A stretch of 64,000 bases of DNA from Allobosea robiniae (GCF_900102525.1 NZ_FNBZ01000008.1:124001-188000), one strand, 5' to 3'; counted from the stretch's first letter, positions 1-9,262 are shown. Notes: generated from the sequence alone by a model not told the origin. Made by a program: numbers and translations.

Positions 1-306
1 ACCGCTCGTCATTTAGCAGTTGCAACATGACTATTTTATAGGCAATTGTTGAGTAATCTCACGCTCAGCCGATCGAATGAGCAATTAGTAGGCTGCCGAT
101 TTCCGCAATTTTGCCACAAGCATTACGTTCAGCGCAGAACGATCCCAGGAAAATGACCGGAACCTTAACTCGTCATGCATATAGAGCATATCGGAGCTGA
201 TGCCGTGCCCCTGTTGGAAGCAGGCTGTCCGGTTTATATGCAGTGCACAACGAAATTATCGCTGTGGGCACCGCCCCGGTCCGGAATACTCGCAAGGAAG
301 ACCACC
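1..306. other. Leading intergenic region, no gene seen
   Basis: No convincing gene is visible. The first 170 bases are clearly more AT-rich than the rest of the window and hold several short A/T runs, as expected of a promoter region for the small gene that follows. A purine-rich ribosome-binding site lies at about 293-300. An in-frame extension of the downstream gene back to 175 is possible but adds residues unlike the family. Confidence 0.5.
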
Positions 307-462
307 ATGTTCGTCACCATGATCGCCGCTAAAATCCGCGCCTACCTCCGCTATCGCGAGACCGTTCGCGAGCTCTCCCGTCTGACCGACCGCGAGCTCG
401 ACGATCTCGGCCTGTCGCGCTCGGAGATCTCCTTCATCGCGCGTTCGCACGCCGCGGCCTGA
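307..462 (+). CDS. DUF1127 small protein
   Basis: A 51-residue protein made almost entirely of a DUF1127 domain, with the family signature LSRLTDRELDDLGLSRSEI at residues 22-40. Members are short, basic, usually single-domain proteins common in Rhizobiales. Some have been linked to RNA turnover or phosphate and stress responses in other species, but no role can be assigned here. The start at 307 is preferred because it follows a purine-rich site (AGGAAG) and gives the usual family length. A strong hairpin terminator follows about 100 bases downstream, so it is probably transcribed alone. Confidence 0.85.
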   Translation: MFVTMIAAKIRAYLRYRETVRELSRLTDRELDDLGLSRSEISFIARSHAAA

Positions 463-564
463 AGGCTTGAGAATGAGAACCGCCGCGCATCGGGCGCGGC
501 GCGTTCCGTGTAGTTTCTCCTGAGGCTCGTGATTCCCCTCCCCTCGAGCTTCGGTCGAAGAGCG

Positions 565-588
565 AATGCCCGCCTCACGGCGGGCATT
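565..588 (+). terminator. Rho-independent terminator after DUF1127 gene
   Basis: A perfect 10-bp stem (565-574 with 579-588) with a TCAC loop, ending in and followed by T-rich sequence. It separates the DUF1127 gene from trmFO. Confidence 0.75.
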
Positions 589-646
589 TTGCATTTCAGG
601 CCGCCTGTCCCTTGACCTGCGCCCCGGCTGCGGACACATCCCAGCC

Positions 647-2050
647 ATGGAACCCGTTCACATCATCGGCGGCGGTCTCGCCGGCTCCGAAGCCGCCTGG
701 CAGATCGCCGAGGCCGGCGTCCCCGTCGTCATCCACGAGATGCGCCCCGTCCGCGGCACCGATGCCCACAAGACCGAGGGGCTTGCCGAGCTCGTCTGCT
801 CGAACTCCTTCCGCTCCGACGATTCCTCCAGCAATGCCGTCGGCCAGCTCCATTGGGAGATGCGCCGGCTGAACTCGCTGATCATGGCCAAGGGCGATGC
901 CCATCAGGTGCCGGCCGGCGGCGCGCTCGCGGTGGATCGCGACGGCTTCTCGCAGGCAGTCACCGCGGCGCTCGAAGCCCATCCCCTCGTCACCATCGAT
1001 CGCGGCGAGGTCGCCGGCCTCCCCCCGGCCGAATGGAACAACGTCATCATCGCCACCGGCCCTCTGACCTCGCCGGCTTTGGCCGAGGGCCTGCAATCGC
1101 TGACCGGCGAGGGAGCGCTCGCCTTCTTCGACGCCATCGCACCGATCGTCCATTTCGATTCGGTCGACATGGATCAGGCCTGGTTCCAGTCGCGCTACGA
1201 CAAGGCTGGCCCCGGCGGCACCGGCGCCGACTACATCAACTGCCCGCTCGACCGCGACCAGTACGAGGCCTTCATCGACGCGCTGCTCGCCGCCGAGAAG
1301 ACCGAGTTCAAGGAATGGGAGGGCACGCCCTATTTCGACGGCTGCCTGCCGATCGAGGTCATGGCCGAGCGCGGCCGCGAGACCTTGCGCTGGGGGCCGA
1401 TGAAGCCGGTCGGCCTGACCAACAAGCACAACCCGACGGTGAAGGCCTATGCCGTTGTGCAGCTCCGGCAGGACAATGCGCTCGGCACCTTGTTCAACAT
1501 GACCGGTTTCCAGACCAAGCTGAAATATGGCGAGCAGGCTGCGATCTTCCGGATGATCCCCGGCCTGCAGAACGCCGAATTCGCGCGGCTCGGCGGCATT
1601 CACCGCAACACCTACCTGAACTCGCCGAATCTGCTCGATGGCCGTCTGCGCCTCAAGGCCGACCAGCGCCTGCGCTTCGCCGGCCAGATCACCGGTTGCG
1701 AAGGCTATGTCGAAAGCGCCGCCACCGGCTTGCTCGCCGGCCGCATGGCCGCCGCCGAGCGTCTCGGCCAGGAGCTGTCGCTGCCGCCTGCGACGACGGC
1801 ACTCGGCGCGCTGGTCAACCACATCACCGGCGGCCACATCGTCACCATCGACGAGGGACCGCGCTCCTTCCAGCCGATGAACATCAATTTCGGCCTGTTC
1901 CCGCCGATCGAAGGCGTCGCGACCACCGGCCCCGACGGCAAGCGCCTGAAAGGCCCGGCCAAGACCGTCGCCCGCAAGCAGGCCCTGACGGCCCGTGCCA
2001 AGGCCGAGATGGAACGCTGGGCCACCGCTCCGGAAGCCAGCGCGGGCTGA
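647..2050 (+). CDS. trmFO: Methylenetetrahydrofolate-tRNA-(uracil-5-)-methyltransferase TrmFO
   Basis: This folate- and FAD-dependent enzyme makes 5-methyluridine at position 54 in the T loop of tRNAs, taking the methyl carbon from methylenetetrahydrofolate. The 467-residue protein opens with the FAD dinucleotide-binding motif [13 protein letters not shown] (residues 6-18). It carries CSNSFRSDD at 51-59, whose cysteine matches a conserved cysteine of the family. Length is typical. I chose the ATG at 647 because the FAD motif must lie close to the N terminus; the frame stays open upstream to 566, but that part runs through the preceding terminator. It is monocistronic, with about 120 bases before the next gene. 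Confidence 0.95.
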   Translation: MEPVHIIGGGLAGSEAAWQIAEAGVPVVIHEMRPVRGTDAHKTEGLAELVCSNSFRSDDSSSNAVGQLHWEMRRLNSLIMAKGDAHQVPAGGALAVDRDGFSQAVTAALEAHPLVTIDRGEVAGLPPAEWNNVIIATGPLTSPALAEGLQSLTGEGALAFFDAIAPIVHFDSVDMDQAWFQSRYDKAGPGGTGADYINCPLDRDQYEAFIDALLAAEKTEFKEWEGTPYFDGCLPIEVMAERGRETLRWGPMKPVGLTNKHNPTVKAYAVVQLRQDNALGTLFNMTGFQTKLKYGEQAAIFRMIPGLQNAEFARLGGIHRNTYLNSPNLLDGRLRLKADQRLRFAGQITGCEGYVESAATGLLAGRMAAAERLGQELSLPPATTALGALVNHITGGHIVTIDEGPRSFQPMNINFGLFPPIEGVATTGPDGKRLKGPAKTVARKQALTARAKAEMERWATAPEASAG

Positions 2051-2173
2051 TCGCGCCATGCACAGAACGGTTGCCGGAAGGACTATCGCATAGAAGCCAA
2101 GCTCTCTGCGCATGGGCCGAGCTGCGATTGTCGATTACAGGTCTCCGACAAGAATCCGGAGGCCCCAGGAACC

Positions 2174-3484
2174 ATGGCAACCACGACAACAACAGCCGGC
2201 GGCGCAAGCCAGGCGAATATCCGCAAGGCGGTGACCGCGGCGACGGTCGGCACCGTGATCGAATGGTACGACTACGCCCTCTATGGCGCAGCGTCCGGCC
2301 TGATCATCAACAAGCTGTTCTTCCCCAATCTCTCGCCGACGACCGGCGTGCTCGCCGCCTTCGCGACCTTCGCCGTCGGCTATTTCGCCCGGCCCGTCGG
2401 CGGCATCGTGATCTCGCATATCGGCGACAAGTTCGGCCGCAAGCCGGCGCTGATCCTGACCATCACGCTGATGGGCCTCGCCACCGTGCTGATGGGCCTG
2501 CTGCCGACCTATGAGACGATCGGCATCATGGCGCCGGTCCTGCTGGTGCTGATGCGCCTGATCCAGGGCTTCGGCGCCGGCGCCGAGCTCGCCGGCGCCA
2601 TCGTGCTGGTGGCCGAATACGCACCGGCCAACAAGCGCGCCTTCTATACCGGCCTGCCGAATGCCGCGACGCTCGTCGGCATCATGCTGGCGACGCTGTC
2701 CTTCCTCGCGATCTCCTATCTGCCGGAACAGACCCTGCTCGGCTGGGCCTGGCGCGTACCGTTCCTGCTCTCCGGCGTGCTGTTCTTCGTCGCGCTCTAT
2801 ATCCGCAAGCATCTCGACGAGACGCCGGAATATGTCGAGGCGATGGCCCGCGCCGAGGAGCGCAGGCACGAGCAGTCGGTCCCGCTCGGCCAGCTGTTCC
2901 GGGAGAGCCCGAAGGAGGTGCTGTTCGGCTTCCTGTCGGTGACCGCCCACAACGCCAACGCCTATATCCTCAGCGCCTTCTCGCTGAGCTACATGATCAA
3001 CACGGTCGGCATGAGCCGGACGGACGCGCTGATCGCCGTCACCATCGGCTCGCTCTTCGGCATCGTCGGCGTCGGCTTCATGGGCGCGCTGGCCGACAAG
3101 GTCGGCGCGGCAGCGGTCTATATCTTCGGTTCGCTGGTGATCGGTGTCTTCGCCTTCCCGCTGTTCTGGCTGTTCGACACCGGCAGCCTGCTCTGGTGCA
3201 CGATCGGCATCGCGCTCGGCTACGGCCTCGGCTTTGGCTCGACCTCGGGCGCACAGGGCGCCTTCCTGACGAACCTGTTCCCGACGCGCTACCGCTTCTC
3301 GGGGCTGGCGATGTCGCGGGAACTCAACGGCGTGCTCGTCGCCGGTCCGACGCCCTTCATCGCGCAGGCGCTGGTCGGCGCTGCCGGCGGCCGGCCGACC
3401 TATGTCGCGCTCTACATCATCGGCTGCTGCGTGCTCTCGATCGCGGCGATCCTGATCATCCGGAGCCGCTCGGTCCACGTCTGA
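2174..3484 (+). CDS. MFS transporter, metabolite:H+ symporter (MHS) type
   Basis: A 436-residue inner-membrane protein with about 12 hydrophobic segments. It belongs to the metabolite:proton symporter branch of the major facilitator superfamily, which takes up small organic acids, shikimate or betaines. Support comes from the N-terminal stretch TVIEWYDYALYGAASG (around residues 26-41) and the cytoplasmic loop motif GDKFGRKPAL (around 87-96), both typical of this branch. The ATG at 2174 follows an AGGA site. The substrate cannot be read from the sequence and there is no catabolic neighbour to suggest one. Confidence 0.85.
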   Translation: MATTTTTAGGASQANIRKAVTAATVGTVIEWYDYALYGAASGLIINKLFFPNLSPTTGVLAAFATFAVGYFARPVGGIVISHIGDKFGRKPALILTITLMGLATVLMGLLPTYETIGIMAPVLLVLMRLIQGFGAGAELAGAIVLVAEYAPANKRAFYTGLPNAATLVGIMLATLSFLAISYLPEQTLLGWAWRVPFLLSGVLFFVALYIRKHLDETPEYVEAMARAEERRHEQSVPLGQLFRESPKEVLFGFLSVTAHNANAYILSAFSLSYMINTVGMSRTDALIAVTIGSLFGIVGVGFMGALADKVGAAAVYIFGSLVIGVFAFPLFWLFDTGSLLWCTIGIALGYGLGFGSTSGAQGAFLTNLFPTRYRFSGLAMSRELNGVLVAGPTPFIAQALVGAAGGRPTYVALYIIGCCVLSIAAILIIRSRSVHV

Positions 3485-3503
3485 CAGGCCGACGGCGTCG
3501 CGG

Positions 3504-4415
3504 TCAGCGGGACCGCGACGCCCGCCACAGCACCCACTGCCGGCGCCAGGCCGGCAGGGTGATGATGGTGCGGTAGGGATCGTATCCCCCGACCTCCATC
3601 CGCTTGAGATAGGGCTCGACCAGCGCCACCGGCAGGAAGGCCGGCTTCAGCCCGGACGGAATCGACTCACTCAGGCTGGTGAGCTTCTTCAGGTGCCCGC
3701 GCGCGATCTCGCGCAATTCCTTCAGCGTATAGAGCACGCCCGGTCCGCCGCGCCCGCGCACGATGTCGTCGCGTGTCACGCCGTTGCGGGCGAGGATATC
3801 CGCCGGCAGATAAACCTGTCCCTCCGCCGCATGCCATGGGAAGGCACGCATCAGCCCGGTCAGCGCATAGGCGACGCCGGCATGGCCGCAGGCTGTCGCG
3901 CCACCGGGGTCGCGCCCACCGGCGAGGATGATGCAGGCCAGCCGGATCACCGCGCTCGCCGTCTCGCCGGCATAACCTTCCAGGTCGCGCAGCGACGGCA
4001 TCGGATCGTCGTAGAGATCGAAGATGCGCGCATCGATCAGCGCCGTCAGCGGCGCGACCGGCAGGCGATAGCGTTTGACCGTATCGAGCAGGGCCGCGGC
4101 GACCGGATGTCCTTGAGTCTCGCCGCCTGCCTGACCTTCGAGCACATCGCGCCACCATTGCAGCCGGACCTCGCCCGGCAGCGGCTCGCTCACCAGTGCC
4201 CGGACCCGCGCGATCTCGAGGCTGAAGGCATAGAGCGCATAGAGCGCCGCCCGGCGGTCCTCGGGCGCGTAGAGCCCGGCGATATAGCGGTCCTGATCCT
4301 GCTCGCGGACGAGCTCGGCGCAATGGGCATAAGCCTCCGGCAGGCGCGCCGGTGCGATCTCCCTGCGGTCGTCGGTATCGGTCTGCGGCATCGTCCCGCC
4401 TCGGCCCGTCGTCAT
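3504..4415 (-). CDS. Squalene/phytoene synthase-family protein, NDUFAF6-like
   Basis: A 303-residue protein of the trans-isoprenyl diphosphate synthase fold, in the subgroup that includes the mitochondrial complex I assembly factor NDUFAF6 (C8orf38). The stretch LQWWRDVLEG (around residues 84-93) and the remnant DLYDDPMPSL (around 134-143) fit that subgroup, but the aspartate-rich DxxxD substrate motifs of true phytoene synthases are not intact. No carotenoid or hopanoid gene is nearby. It lies about 80 bases downstream of an NDUFAF3-like gene and secF on the same strand, which supports an assembly or membrane role over terpenoid synthesis. A second ATG nine codons in is an alternative start. 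Confidence 0.75.
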   Translation of the reverse strand: MTTGRGGTMPQTDTDDRREIAPARLPEAYAHCAELVREQDQDRYIAGLYAPEDRRAALYALYAFSLEIARVRALVSEPLPGEVRLQWWRDVLEGQAGGETQGHPVAAALLDTVKRYRLPVAPLTALIDARIFDLYDDPMPSLRDLEGYAGETASAVIRLACIILAGGRDPGGATACGHAGVAYALTGLMRAFPWHAAEGQVYLPADILARNGVTRDDIVRGRGGPGVLYTLKELREIARGHLKKLTSLSESIPSGLKPAFLPVALVEPYLKRMEVGGYDPYRTIITLPAWRRQWVLWRASRSR

Positions 4416-4495
4416 GTGGCCGCCTTCAATCTAGGGCAAGCGCCCTGCCCCCGCTACGCGTCGTCGGCATGCCCGGTTTCCCGAATCGCCATTCG

Positions 4496-4873
4496 TCAGT
4501 CGACCGCGATCAAAGCCGCAGCCACGCGCCGATCCTCGCCCACCAGAACATTGTAGGTCCGCGCCGCGGCTCCGGTCGCCATGCCTTCGACGGCGATCCC
4601 TGCCTGTTTCAGCGGATCACGCAGAGCGGGCGGAATGAAGGCGATATCCGCGCCTGTGCCGATCAGCAGGAAATCGATCGTCCCGGCCTCGTCGAGCACC
4701 GGTTGCAGGCTCTCGATCGTCACCTCGGAAAAGCGCGTCACCGGCCAGATGCGGATACCGATCGGCGTCGCGATGATCGAGCCCTTGTGGCTCATCTCGG
4801 CGAAGCGGAACCCGCCCGCGCCGATGGCGTCGAGCGGGAAACGGCCGGGAACGAAGCCCTCGAAGCGGGGCAC
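4496..4873 (-). CDS. Mth938-like domain protein, NDUFAF3 homologue
   Basis: A 125-residue single-domain protein of the Mth938/DUF498 family, with the core IESLQPVLDEAGTIDFLLIG at about residues 53-72. The eukaryotic member NDUFAF3 helps assemble respiratory complex I; the bacterial role is not established. The start appears to be a GTG at 4873, eight bases after the secF stop, which suggests co-transcription and perhaps translational coupling with secF. There is no strong ribosome-binding site. The NDUFAF6-like gene follows on the same strand, so two homologues of complex I assembly factors are adjacent. Confidence 0.8.
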   Translation of the reverse strand: MPRFEGFVPGRFPLDAIGAGGFRFAEMSHKGSIIATPIGIRIWPVTRFSEVTIESLQPVLDEAGTIDFLLIGTGADIAFIPPALRDPLKQAGIAVEGMATGAAARTYNVLVGEDRRVAAALIAVD

Positions 4874-4881
4874 GGCCGCGA

Positions 4882-5850
4882 TCAGGCCTTGGCCTTGGCA
4901 GCGGAAGCCTTGGCGACGCGCGCCGCCTCCTGCGCTTCCTCACGGGCGCCGGCCGAGCGGACGTCCATGTAGAGCAGCACCGGCGTCGAGATGAACATCG
5001 CGGAATAGGTGCAGACCACGACGCCGAACAGCATGACCAGCGCGAAGCCCTCGATCGCCGTGCCGCCGAACAGCACGAGCGCCAGCAGCGACAGGAAGGT
5101 CGTGGTTGCCGTCATCGCCGTGCGCGACAGCGTCGAGTTCACGGAGAGGTCGAGCAGTTCGGCCACCGGCATGGTCTTGTAGCGGCGCAGCAATTCGCGC
5201 GTCCGGTCGAACACCACGACGGTCTCGTTCAGCGAGTAGCCGACGATGGTCAGGATCGCCGCGATCGAGGTCAGGTTGAACTCGAGCTGCGTGATCAGGA
5301 AGAAGCCGATGGTCAGCACGATGTCGTGCAGCGTGCCGAGGATCGCGCCGATCGCCAGCGGCATCTCGAAGCGGAACCAGAGATAGATCAGCACGCCGAC
5401 GATCGCGAGCACGACGCCGAGCGTGCCGGCCTGCACCAGTTCGCCCGAGACGCGCGGACCGACGGTCTCGACGCGGCGGAAATCATAACTGGAGGCGAAA
5501 GCCTCGCGCGCCTTCACGACGACCGCCTGCTGCGCCGTCTCGCCGCCCGGCTGCATGCCGAAGCGCATCGAGACCTCGCCGCCGGAGCCGAATTCCTGCA
5601 CCTCGGCCTCGCCGAAGCCGAGCCCGTTGGCGGTATGGCGGATCTGGGCGATGTCGACGGCCTGTCCCTTCGTCTGCATCTCGATCAGGGTGCCGCCCTT
5701 GAAGTCGATGCCGAAATTCAGGCCGACCGTCAGGAACAGCACGAGGACGAGAATCGAATAGGCAGCCGACAGCGGATAGCTGAAGCGACGGAACCAGACG
5801 AATTTGAACTTGGTGTTGTCGGGAACGATACGAAGCAGGCGCATGCGCAT
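4882..5850 (-). CDS. secF: Protein translocase subunit SecF
   Basis: SecF works with SecD and YajC in the inner membrane, using the proton-motive force to help pull secreted proteins out of the SecYEG channel. The 322-residue protein has the N-terminal transmembrane segment followed by the signature GLNFGIDFKGGTLIE, a periplasmic domain, and five C-terminal membrane helices including a GYSLNETVVVFDR stretch. I place the start at the ATG at 5850, not the upstream TTG at 5856, because AGGAG lies seven bases before 5850 but only one base before the TTG. It sits 27 bases downstream of secD. Confidence 0.95.
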   Translation of the reverse strand: MRMRLLRIVPDNTKFKFVWFRRFSYPLSAAYSILVLVLFLTVGLNFGIDFKGGTLIEMQTKGQAVDIAQIRHTANGLGFGEAEVQEFGSGGEVSMRFGMQPGGETAQQAVVVKAREAFASSYDFRRVETVGPRVSGELVQAGTLGVVLAIVGVLIYLWFRFEMPLAIGAILGTLHDIVLTIGFFLITQLEFNLTSIAAILTIVGYSLNETVVVFDRTRELLRRYKTMPVAELLDLSVNSTLSRTAMTATTTFLSLLALVLFGGTAIEGFALVMLFGVVVCTYSAMFISTPVLLYMDVRSAGAREEAQEAARVAKASAAKAKA

Positions 5851-5877
5851 GGCCAATCTCCTGAGGGGTTGGCAGCG

Positions 5878-7488
5878 TCAGAACGGGAGGTGCTTGGGCT
5901 TGGCCCAGCGGTACCAGATCGCGATCAGCATCCGGGTCAGCGTCACCGCCGTGATGACGGTGGTGAGGATGCCGAGGATGAAGACGACCGCGAAGCCGCG
6001 AACCGGGCCGGAACCGAGCGAGAACAGCGCCACGGCCGCGATCAGCATGGTGACGTTGGAGTCGATGATCGTGGCGAAGGCGCGCTGGAAGCCCGCTTCG
6101 AGCGCCGAGACGAGGCTGCGCCCTTGATGCTCCTCCTCGCGCATGCGCTCGTAGATCAGCACGTTGGAGTCGACCGCCGTGCCGATGGTCAGCACGATGC
6201 CGGCAATGCCGGGCAGCGTCATCGTCGCGCCGAGGAAGGACATCAGGCCGAAGATCAGGCCGACATGGACGAGCAGCGCGATGCTCGCGATCATGCCGAA
6301 GATGCCATAGGTCGCCAGCATGTAGATCACCACTAGCACGGTCGCGATCAGGGTCGCCATCTTGCCGGCTTGGATTGAGTCGGCGCCGAGGCCGGGGCCG
6401 ACGGTACGCTCTTCGACAATCGTCATCCGGGCGGGCAGCGCGCCGGCGCGCAGCAGGATCGCCAGGTTGTTGACCTGCTCGACCGTGAAGTTGCCGGAAA
6501 TCTGGCCGGAGCCGCCCGTGATCGGCGACTGGATCACCGGCGACGAGATCACCTTGTTGTCGAGCACGATCGCCAGCGGGCGGCCGAGATTCTCGGTGGT
6601 GATCTGGCCGAAGCGCTGGGCGCCGCGGATATTGAAGCGGAAATTGACGATCGGCGTGCCGCTGCGCGAATCGAAGGCCGGTTGCGCGTCGATCAGGTCG
6701 GCGCCCTCGACCGAGGGCTGGCGCAGGACCGGCACCATCTGGCCGCCCGCATCCTGCGACGGCAGCATGTCGATATCGGCGCTGTTGGCGTCGCCGACGA
6801 GGCGGAATTCGAGCTTCGCGGTCTGGCCGAGGATATCCTTCAGCTTCTGCGGGTCCTGCAGGCCCGGCACCTGCACCAGGATGCGGTCGAGCCCCTGGCG
6901 CTGGATGTTCGGCTCGGTCGTGCCGAGCGCGTCGACGCGCCGGCGCAGCACTTCCATCGCCTGCTCGACGGCACGGCGGATGCGCTCGTTGGAGCCGGCT
7001 TCCGTGACCGTGAGCTGGATCAGCCCGTCGGGCTGCTCGGCGATGATGATCGACTGGTTGCCGGAGGGGCCGAAGGCACCGAGCGTGCCGATCGGCTGGG
7101 CGAGCTCGCGCAGCTTGGGCAGAACGCGCCCGCGCTCGGCTGCATCGGGAACGCGGACCTGTACGCCGCGGGGCGTCGTCTGGATGCCGCCCTGGGGTGC
7201 TGCACGCTCCTCGCGCAGGATGCGGCGAACGTCGTCGCGCAGCTGGACGACCTGGCTGCGCACCAGCTCGGCCCGGTCGATTTCCAGCAGAACGTGGGAG
7301 CCGCCCTGCAAATCAAGGCCGAGCACCACCGCATGGATCGGCAGCAATGCGCGCGGAATCCAGGACGGCGCGTTGGTTTCGATGGCCTTGCGCGTCTCAG
7401 GCGACAAGAGGTTCGGCACGGCGAGCCCGCAGCCGACGAACAGCACGAGCAGGACGAGGATGACCTTGCGGGCCTGGAGACGAAGCAT
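5878..7488 (-). CDS. secD: Protein translocase subunit SecD
   Basis: SecD pairs with SecF as the proton-driven motor that completes protein export through SecYEG. The 536-residue sequence has an N-terminal membrane helix, the DLQGGSHVLLEID signature (around residues 59-71), a large periplasmic domain, and a five-helix C-terminal membrane block containing GTAVDSNVLIYERMREE. Length is normal. It lies between yajC upstream and secF downstream on the same strand, the usual yajC-secD-secF operon. Confidence 0.96.
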   Translation of the reverse strand: MLRLQARKVILVLLVLFVGCGLAVPNLLSPETRKAIETNAPSWIPRALLPIHAVVLGLDLQGGSHVLLEIDRAELVRSQVVQLRDDVRRILREERAAPQGGIQTTPRGVQVRVPDAAERGRVLPKLRELAQPIGTLGAFGPSGNQSIIIAEQPDGLIQLTVTEAGSNERIRRAVEQAMEVLRRRVDALGTTEPNIQRQGLDRILVQVPGLQDPQKLKDILGQTAKLEFRLVGDANSADIDMLPSQDAGGQMVPVLRQPSVEGADLIDAQPAFDSRSGTPIVNFRFNIRGAQRFGQITTENLGRPLAIVLDNKVISSPVIQSPITGGSGQISGNFTVEQVNNLAILLRAGALPARMTIVEERTVGPGLGADSIQAGKMATLIATVLVVIYMLATYGIFGMIASIALLVHVGLIFGLMSFLGATMTLPGIAGIVLTIGTAVDSNVLIYERMREEEHQGRSLVSALEAGFQRAFATIIDSNVTMLIAAVALFSLGSGPVRGFAVVFILGILTTVITAVTLTRMLIAIWYRWAKPKHLPF

Positions 7489-7550
7489 CTGCGTGAACAG
7501 CCTTGTTATCGCGCCTCAGGCCCCGGTGCGGGGCCTGGGCCGCCGCATTC

Positions 7551-7877
7551 TCAGTTCTTGACCGGCTCGCTCTTGGAGCGGACGTCCTGGATCATGCCGC
7601 GCACGATGCGCACGCGCACGCCGTCGGCGATCTCGACCTCCAGCTCGCCGTCGTCGACGACCTTCGAGACCTTCGCGATCATGCCGCCCGAGGTGACGAC
7701 CGTGTCGCCGCGGCGCACGTTCTTGATCAGCTCCTGATGGCTCTTCGCCCGGCGCTGCTGCGGCCGGATGATCAGGAACCACATGATGACGAAGATCAGC
7801 AGGAAGGGCACGAGCTGGATCAGCATGTCGGTGCCGCCACCGGCTCCTGTCGCCTGGGCGAAAGCGGGGGTGATCAC
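7551..7877 (-). CDS. yajC: Preprotein translocase subunit YajC
   Basis: A small inner-membrane partner of SecDF. The 108-residue protein has one hydrophobic segment followed by the family motif IIRPQQRRAK and the basic domain VRRGDTVVTSGGMIAKV. I place the start at the GTG at 7877 because AGAGGAG lies seven bases upstream; the open frame extends to 7907 without a better site. It is the first gene of the yajC-secD-secF set. The 60-base gap to secD leaves room for an internal promoter, but I see no clear one. Confidence 0.93.
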   Translation of the reverse strand: MITPAFAQATGAGGGTDMLIQLVPFLLIFVIMWFLIIRPQQRRAKSHQELIKNVRRGDTVVTSGGMIAKVSKVVDDGELEVEIADGVRVRIVRGMIQDVRSKSEPVKN

Positions 7878-8108
7878 GAATACACTCCTCTGGTACGGCG
7901 GCGGCACGCCGCCGACCGCAGGTCTCTAGACAGAAAGACGCGGCAAAACCATCGCCCGGCCGGAAAATCGCGCGGACTATAGCCAGCAACGCCGTGAAAT
8001 CAATCGGACGCGCCCGGTCGCCCGCACGCAGCCCCTCACCTATGGGTTGGCCGCCATTCGCGCAATGCCCCTTGCGCGCGATCCACGGCGTGGTTTAGCT
8101 AGCGGCGA

Positions 8109-8137
8109 GAACCGTACCGGACGGTACGGTACGGTTC
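8109..8137. promoter_or_regulatory. Perfect inverted repeat upstream of the DUF815 gene
   Basis: Ten-base arms GAACCGTACC (8109-8118) and GGTACGGTTC (8128-8137) are separated by nine bases, with further GGTAC repeats inside. It ends 28 bases before the ATG of the DUF815 gene. It looks like a protein-binding operator, or a hairpin in the leader; nothing in the sequence decides between these. Confidence 0.45.
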
Positions 8138-8165
8138 AACGGCACGAAACGAAGGCACGGATGCC

Positions 8166-9044
8166 ATGACCACGACCGCTCCCGACCAGACGCTGGCCAC
8201 GCTGCTGCGCATCGCCGATGCCCTGGAGCGCATCGCTCCGCCCCGGCGCAAGGCCGCCGACCTCAAGGCCGCCGACGCCTTCGTCTGGCAGGCGGCGGGT
8301 TCGGAGCTCGTGCCGGTGCCGAAGGTCAATCGCGTCGGGCTCTCGCTTTTGCGCGGCGTCGATCGCGTGCGTGACACGCTGGCCGAGAATACCGAGCGCT
8401 TTGCCAAAGGCCTGCCGGCCAACAACGTGCTGCTCTGGGGCGCACGCGGCATGGGCAAGTCCTCGCTGGTCAAGGCGGTTCATGCCGACACCAACCAGCG
8501 CCTCGCCAAGGAAATGCTGCCGCTGAAGCTGATCGAAATCCATCGCGAGGACATCGAGAGCCTGCCGGCACTGATGAGCCAGCTGCGCAACGATCCGCAC
8601 CGCGCCATCGTCTTCTGCGACGATCTGTCCTTCGACAGCGACGACACCTCCTACAAGTCGTTGAAGGCGGTGCTCGACGGCGGCGTCGAAGGGCGACCGG
8701 ACAATGTCGTGTTCTATGCCACCTCGAATCGCCGCCACCTGCTGCCGCGCGACATGATGGACAACGAGCGCTCGACCTCGATCAATCCGGGCGAGGCGAT
8801 CGAGGAGAAGGTTTCGCTCTCGGACCGATTCGGTCTCTGGCTCGGCTTCCACAAATGCAGCCAGGACGAGTATCTTGAGATGATCGACGGCTATGCCGGC
8901 CATTTCGGTCTGAACGTCGCTGCCGACGAGCTGCGCCGCGACGCGCTGGAATGGTCGACGACGCGCGGCTCGCGCTCCGGCCGCACCGCCTGGCAGTACA
9001 TCCAGGATCTGGCAGGCCGGCTGGGCAAGCGGTTGGAGGGGTAA
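8166..9044 (+). CDS. DUF815-family AAA+ ATPase
   Basis: A 292-residue cytoplasmic P-loop ATPase of the DUF815 family. Walker A is GARGMGKSS at residues 92-100 and the likely Walker B is IVFCDDLSF further on. The family is widespread and conserved but its cellular role is unknown. The ATG at 8166 gives a normal family length; the out-of-frame ATG at 8161 is ignored. It lies on the opposite strand to yajC and the NlpD-like gene, is flanked by its own inverted repeat upstream and a bidirectional terminator downstream, and so is probably expressed alone. Confidence 0.88.
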   Translation: MTTTAPDQTLATLLRIADALERIAPPRRKAADLKAADAFVWQAAGSELVPVPKVNRVGLSLLRGVDRVRDTLAENTERFAKGLPANNVLLWGARGMGKSSLVKAVHADTNQRLAKEMLPLKLIEIHREDIESLPALMSQLRNDPHRAIVFCDDLSFDSDDTSYKSLKAVLDGGVEGRPDNVVFYATSNRRHLLPRDMMDNERSTSINPGEAIEEKVSLSDRFGLWLGFHKCSQDEYLEMIDGYAGHFGLNVAADELRRDALEWSTTRGSRSGRTAWQYIQDLAGRLGKRLEG

Positions 9045-9060
9045 GCCGAACGCCACCGTT

Positions 9061-9151
9061 ATTCTCGGACGAAGCGTAGCGAAGACCCGAGAATCTCGTT
9101 CCGGAAGAGGCGCCCTTTTCTGCACGAGATGCCCGGGTCAAGCCCGGGCAT
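9061..9151. repeat. Intergenic palindromic repeat unit
   Basis: Two palindromes in tandem: 9061-9068 pairs with 9087-9094 (ATTCTCGG type) and 9129-9137 pairs with 9143-9151 (ATGCCCGGG with a TCAAG loop). Similar CGGG-CAAG-CCCG-ATGAC hairpins recur at other gene ends in the window, which points to a dispersed REP-like family. Confidence 0.6.
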
Positions 9152-9172
9152 GACGAGGCCGAGCAAACGAAA

Positions 9173-9205
9173 AACGGGGCCGCCCTTTTCTAGGGCAGCC
9201 CCGTT
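9173..9205. terminator. Bidirectional terminator between DUF815 and nlpD-like genes
   Basis: AACGGGGC (9173-9180) pairs with GCCCCGTT (9198-9205), with four further pairs inside. T-rich tracts follow on both strands, so it can end transcripts from both convergent genes. Confidence 0.8.
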
Positions 9206-9262
9206 CTTTTCGATCGGGAGGGTCTCGCGGAACCGATCGAAGGCTGAAACGTCGTCCGCAGC

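Noticed and set aside
596..2113. Long minus-strand open frame opposite trmFO
   Set aside because: High-GC DNA leaves long open frames opposite real genes. The translation is a low-complexity Gly/Ala/Arg/Asp mixture with no domain, and trmFO is certain on the other strand.
2135..3478. Minus-strand open frame opposite the MFS gene
   Set aside because: The product is dominated by Arg, Asp, Glu and Gln with no recognisable fold, the typical shadow of a membrane-protein gene.
3504..4415. Phytoene or squalene synthase for carotenoid or hopanoid synthesis
   Set aside because: No terpenoid genes are nearby, the aspartate-rich substrate motifs are not intact and the context matches the NDUFAF6-like group.
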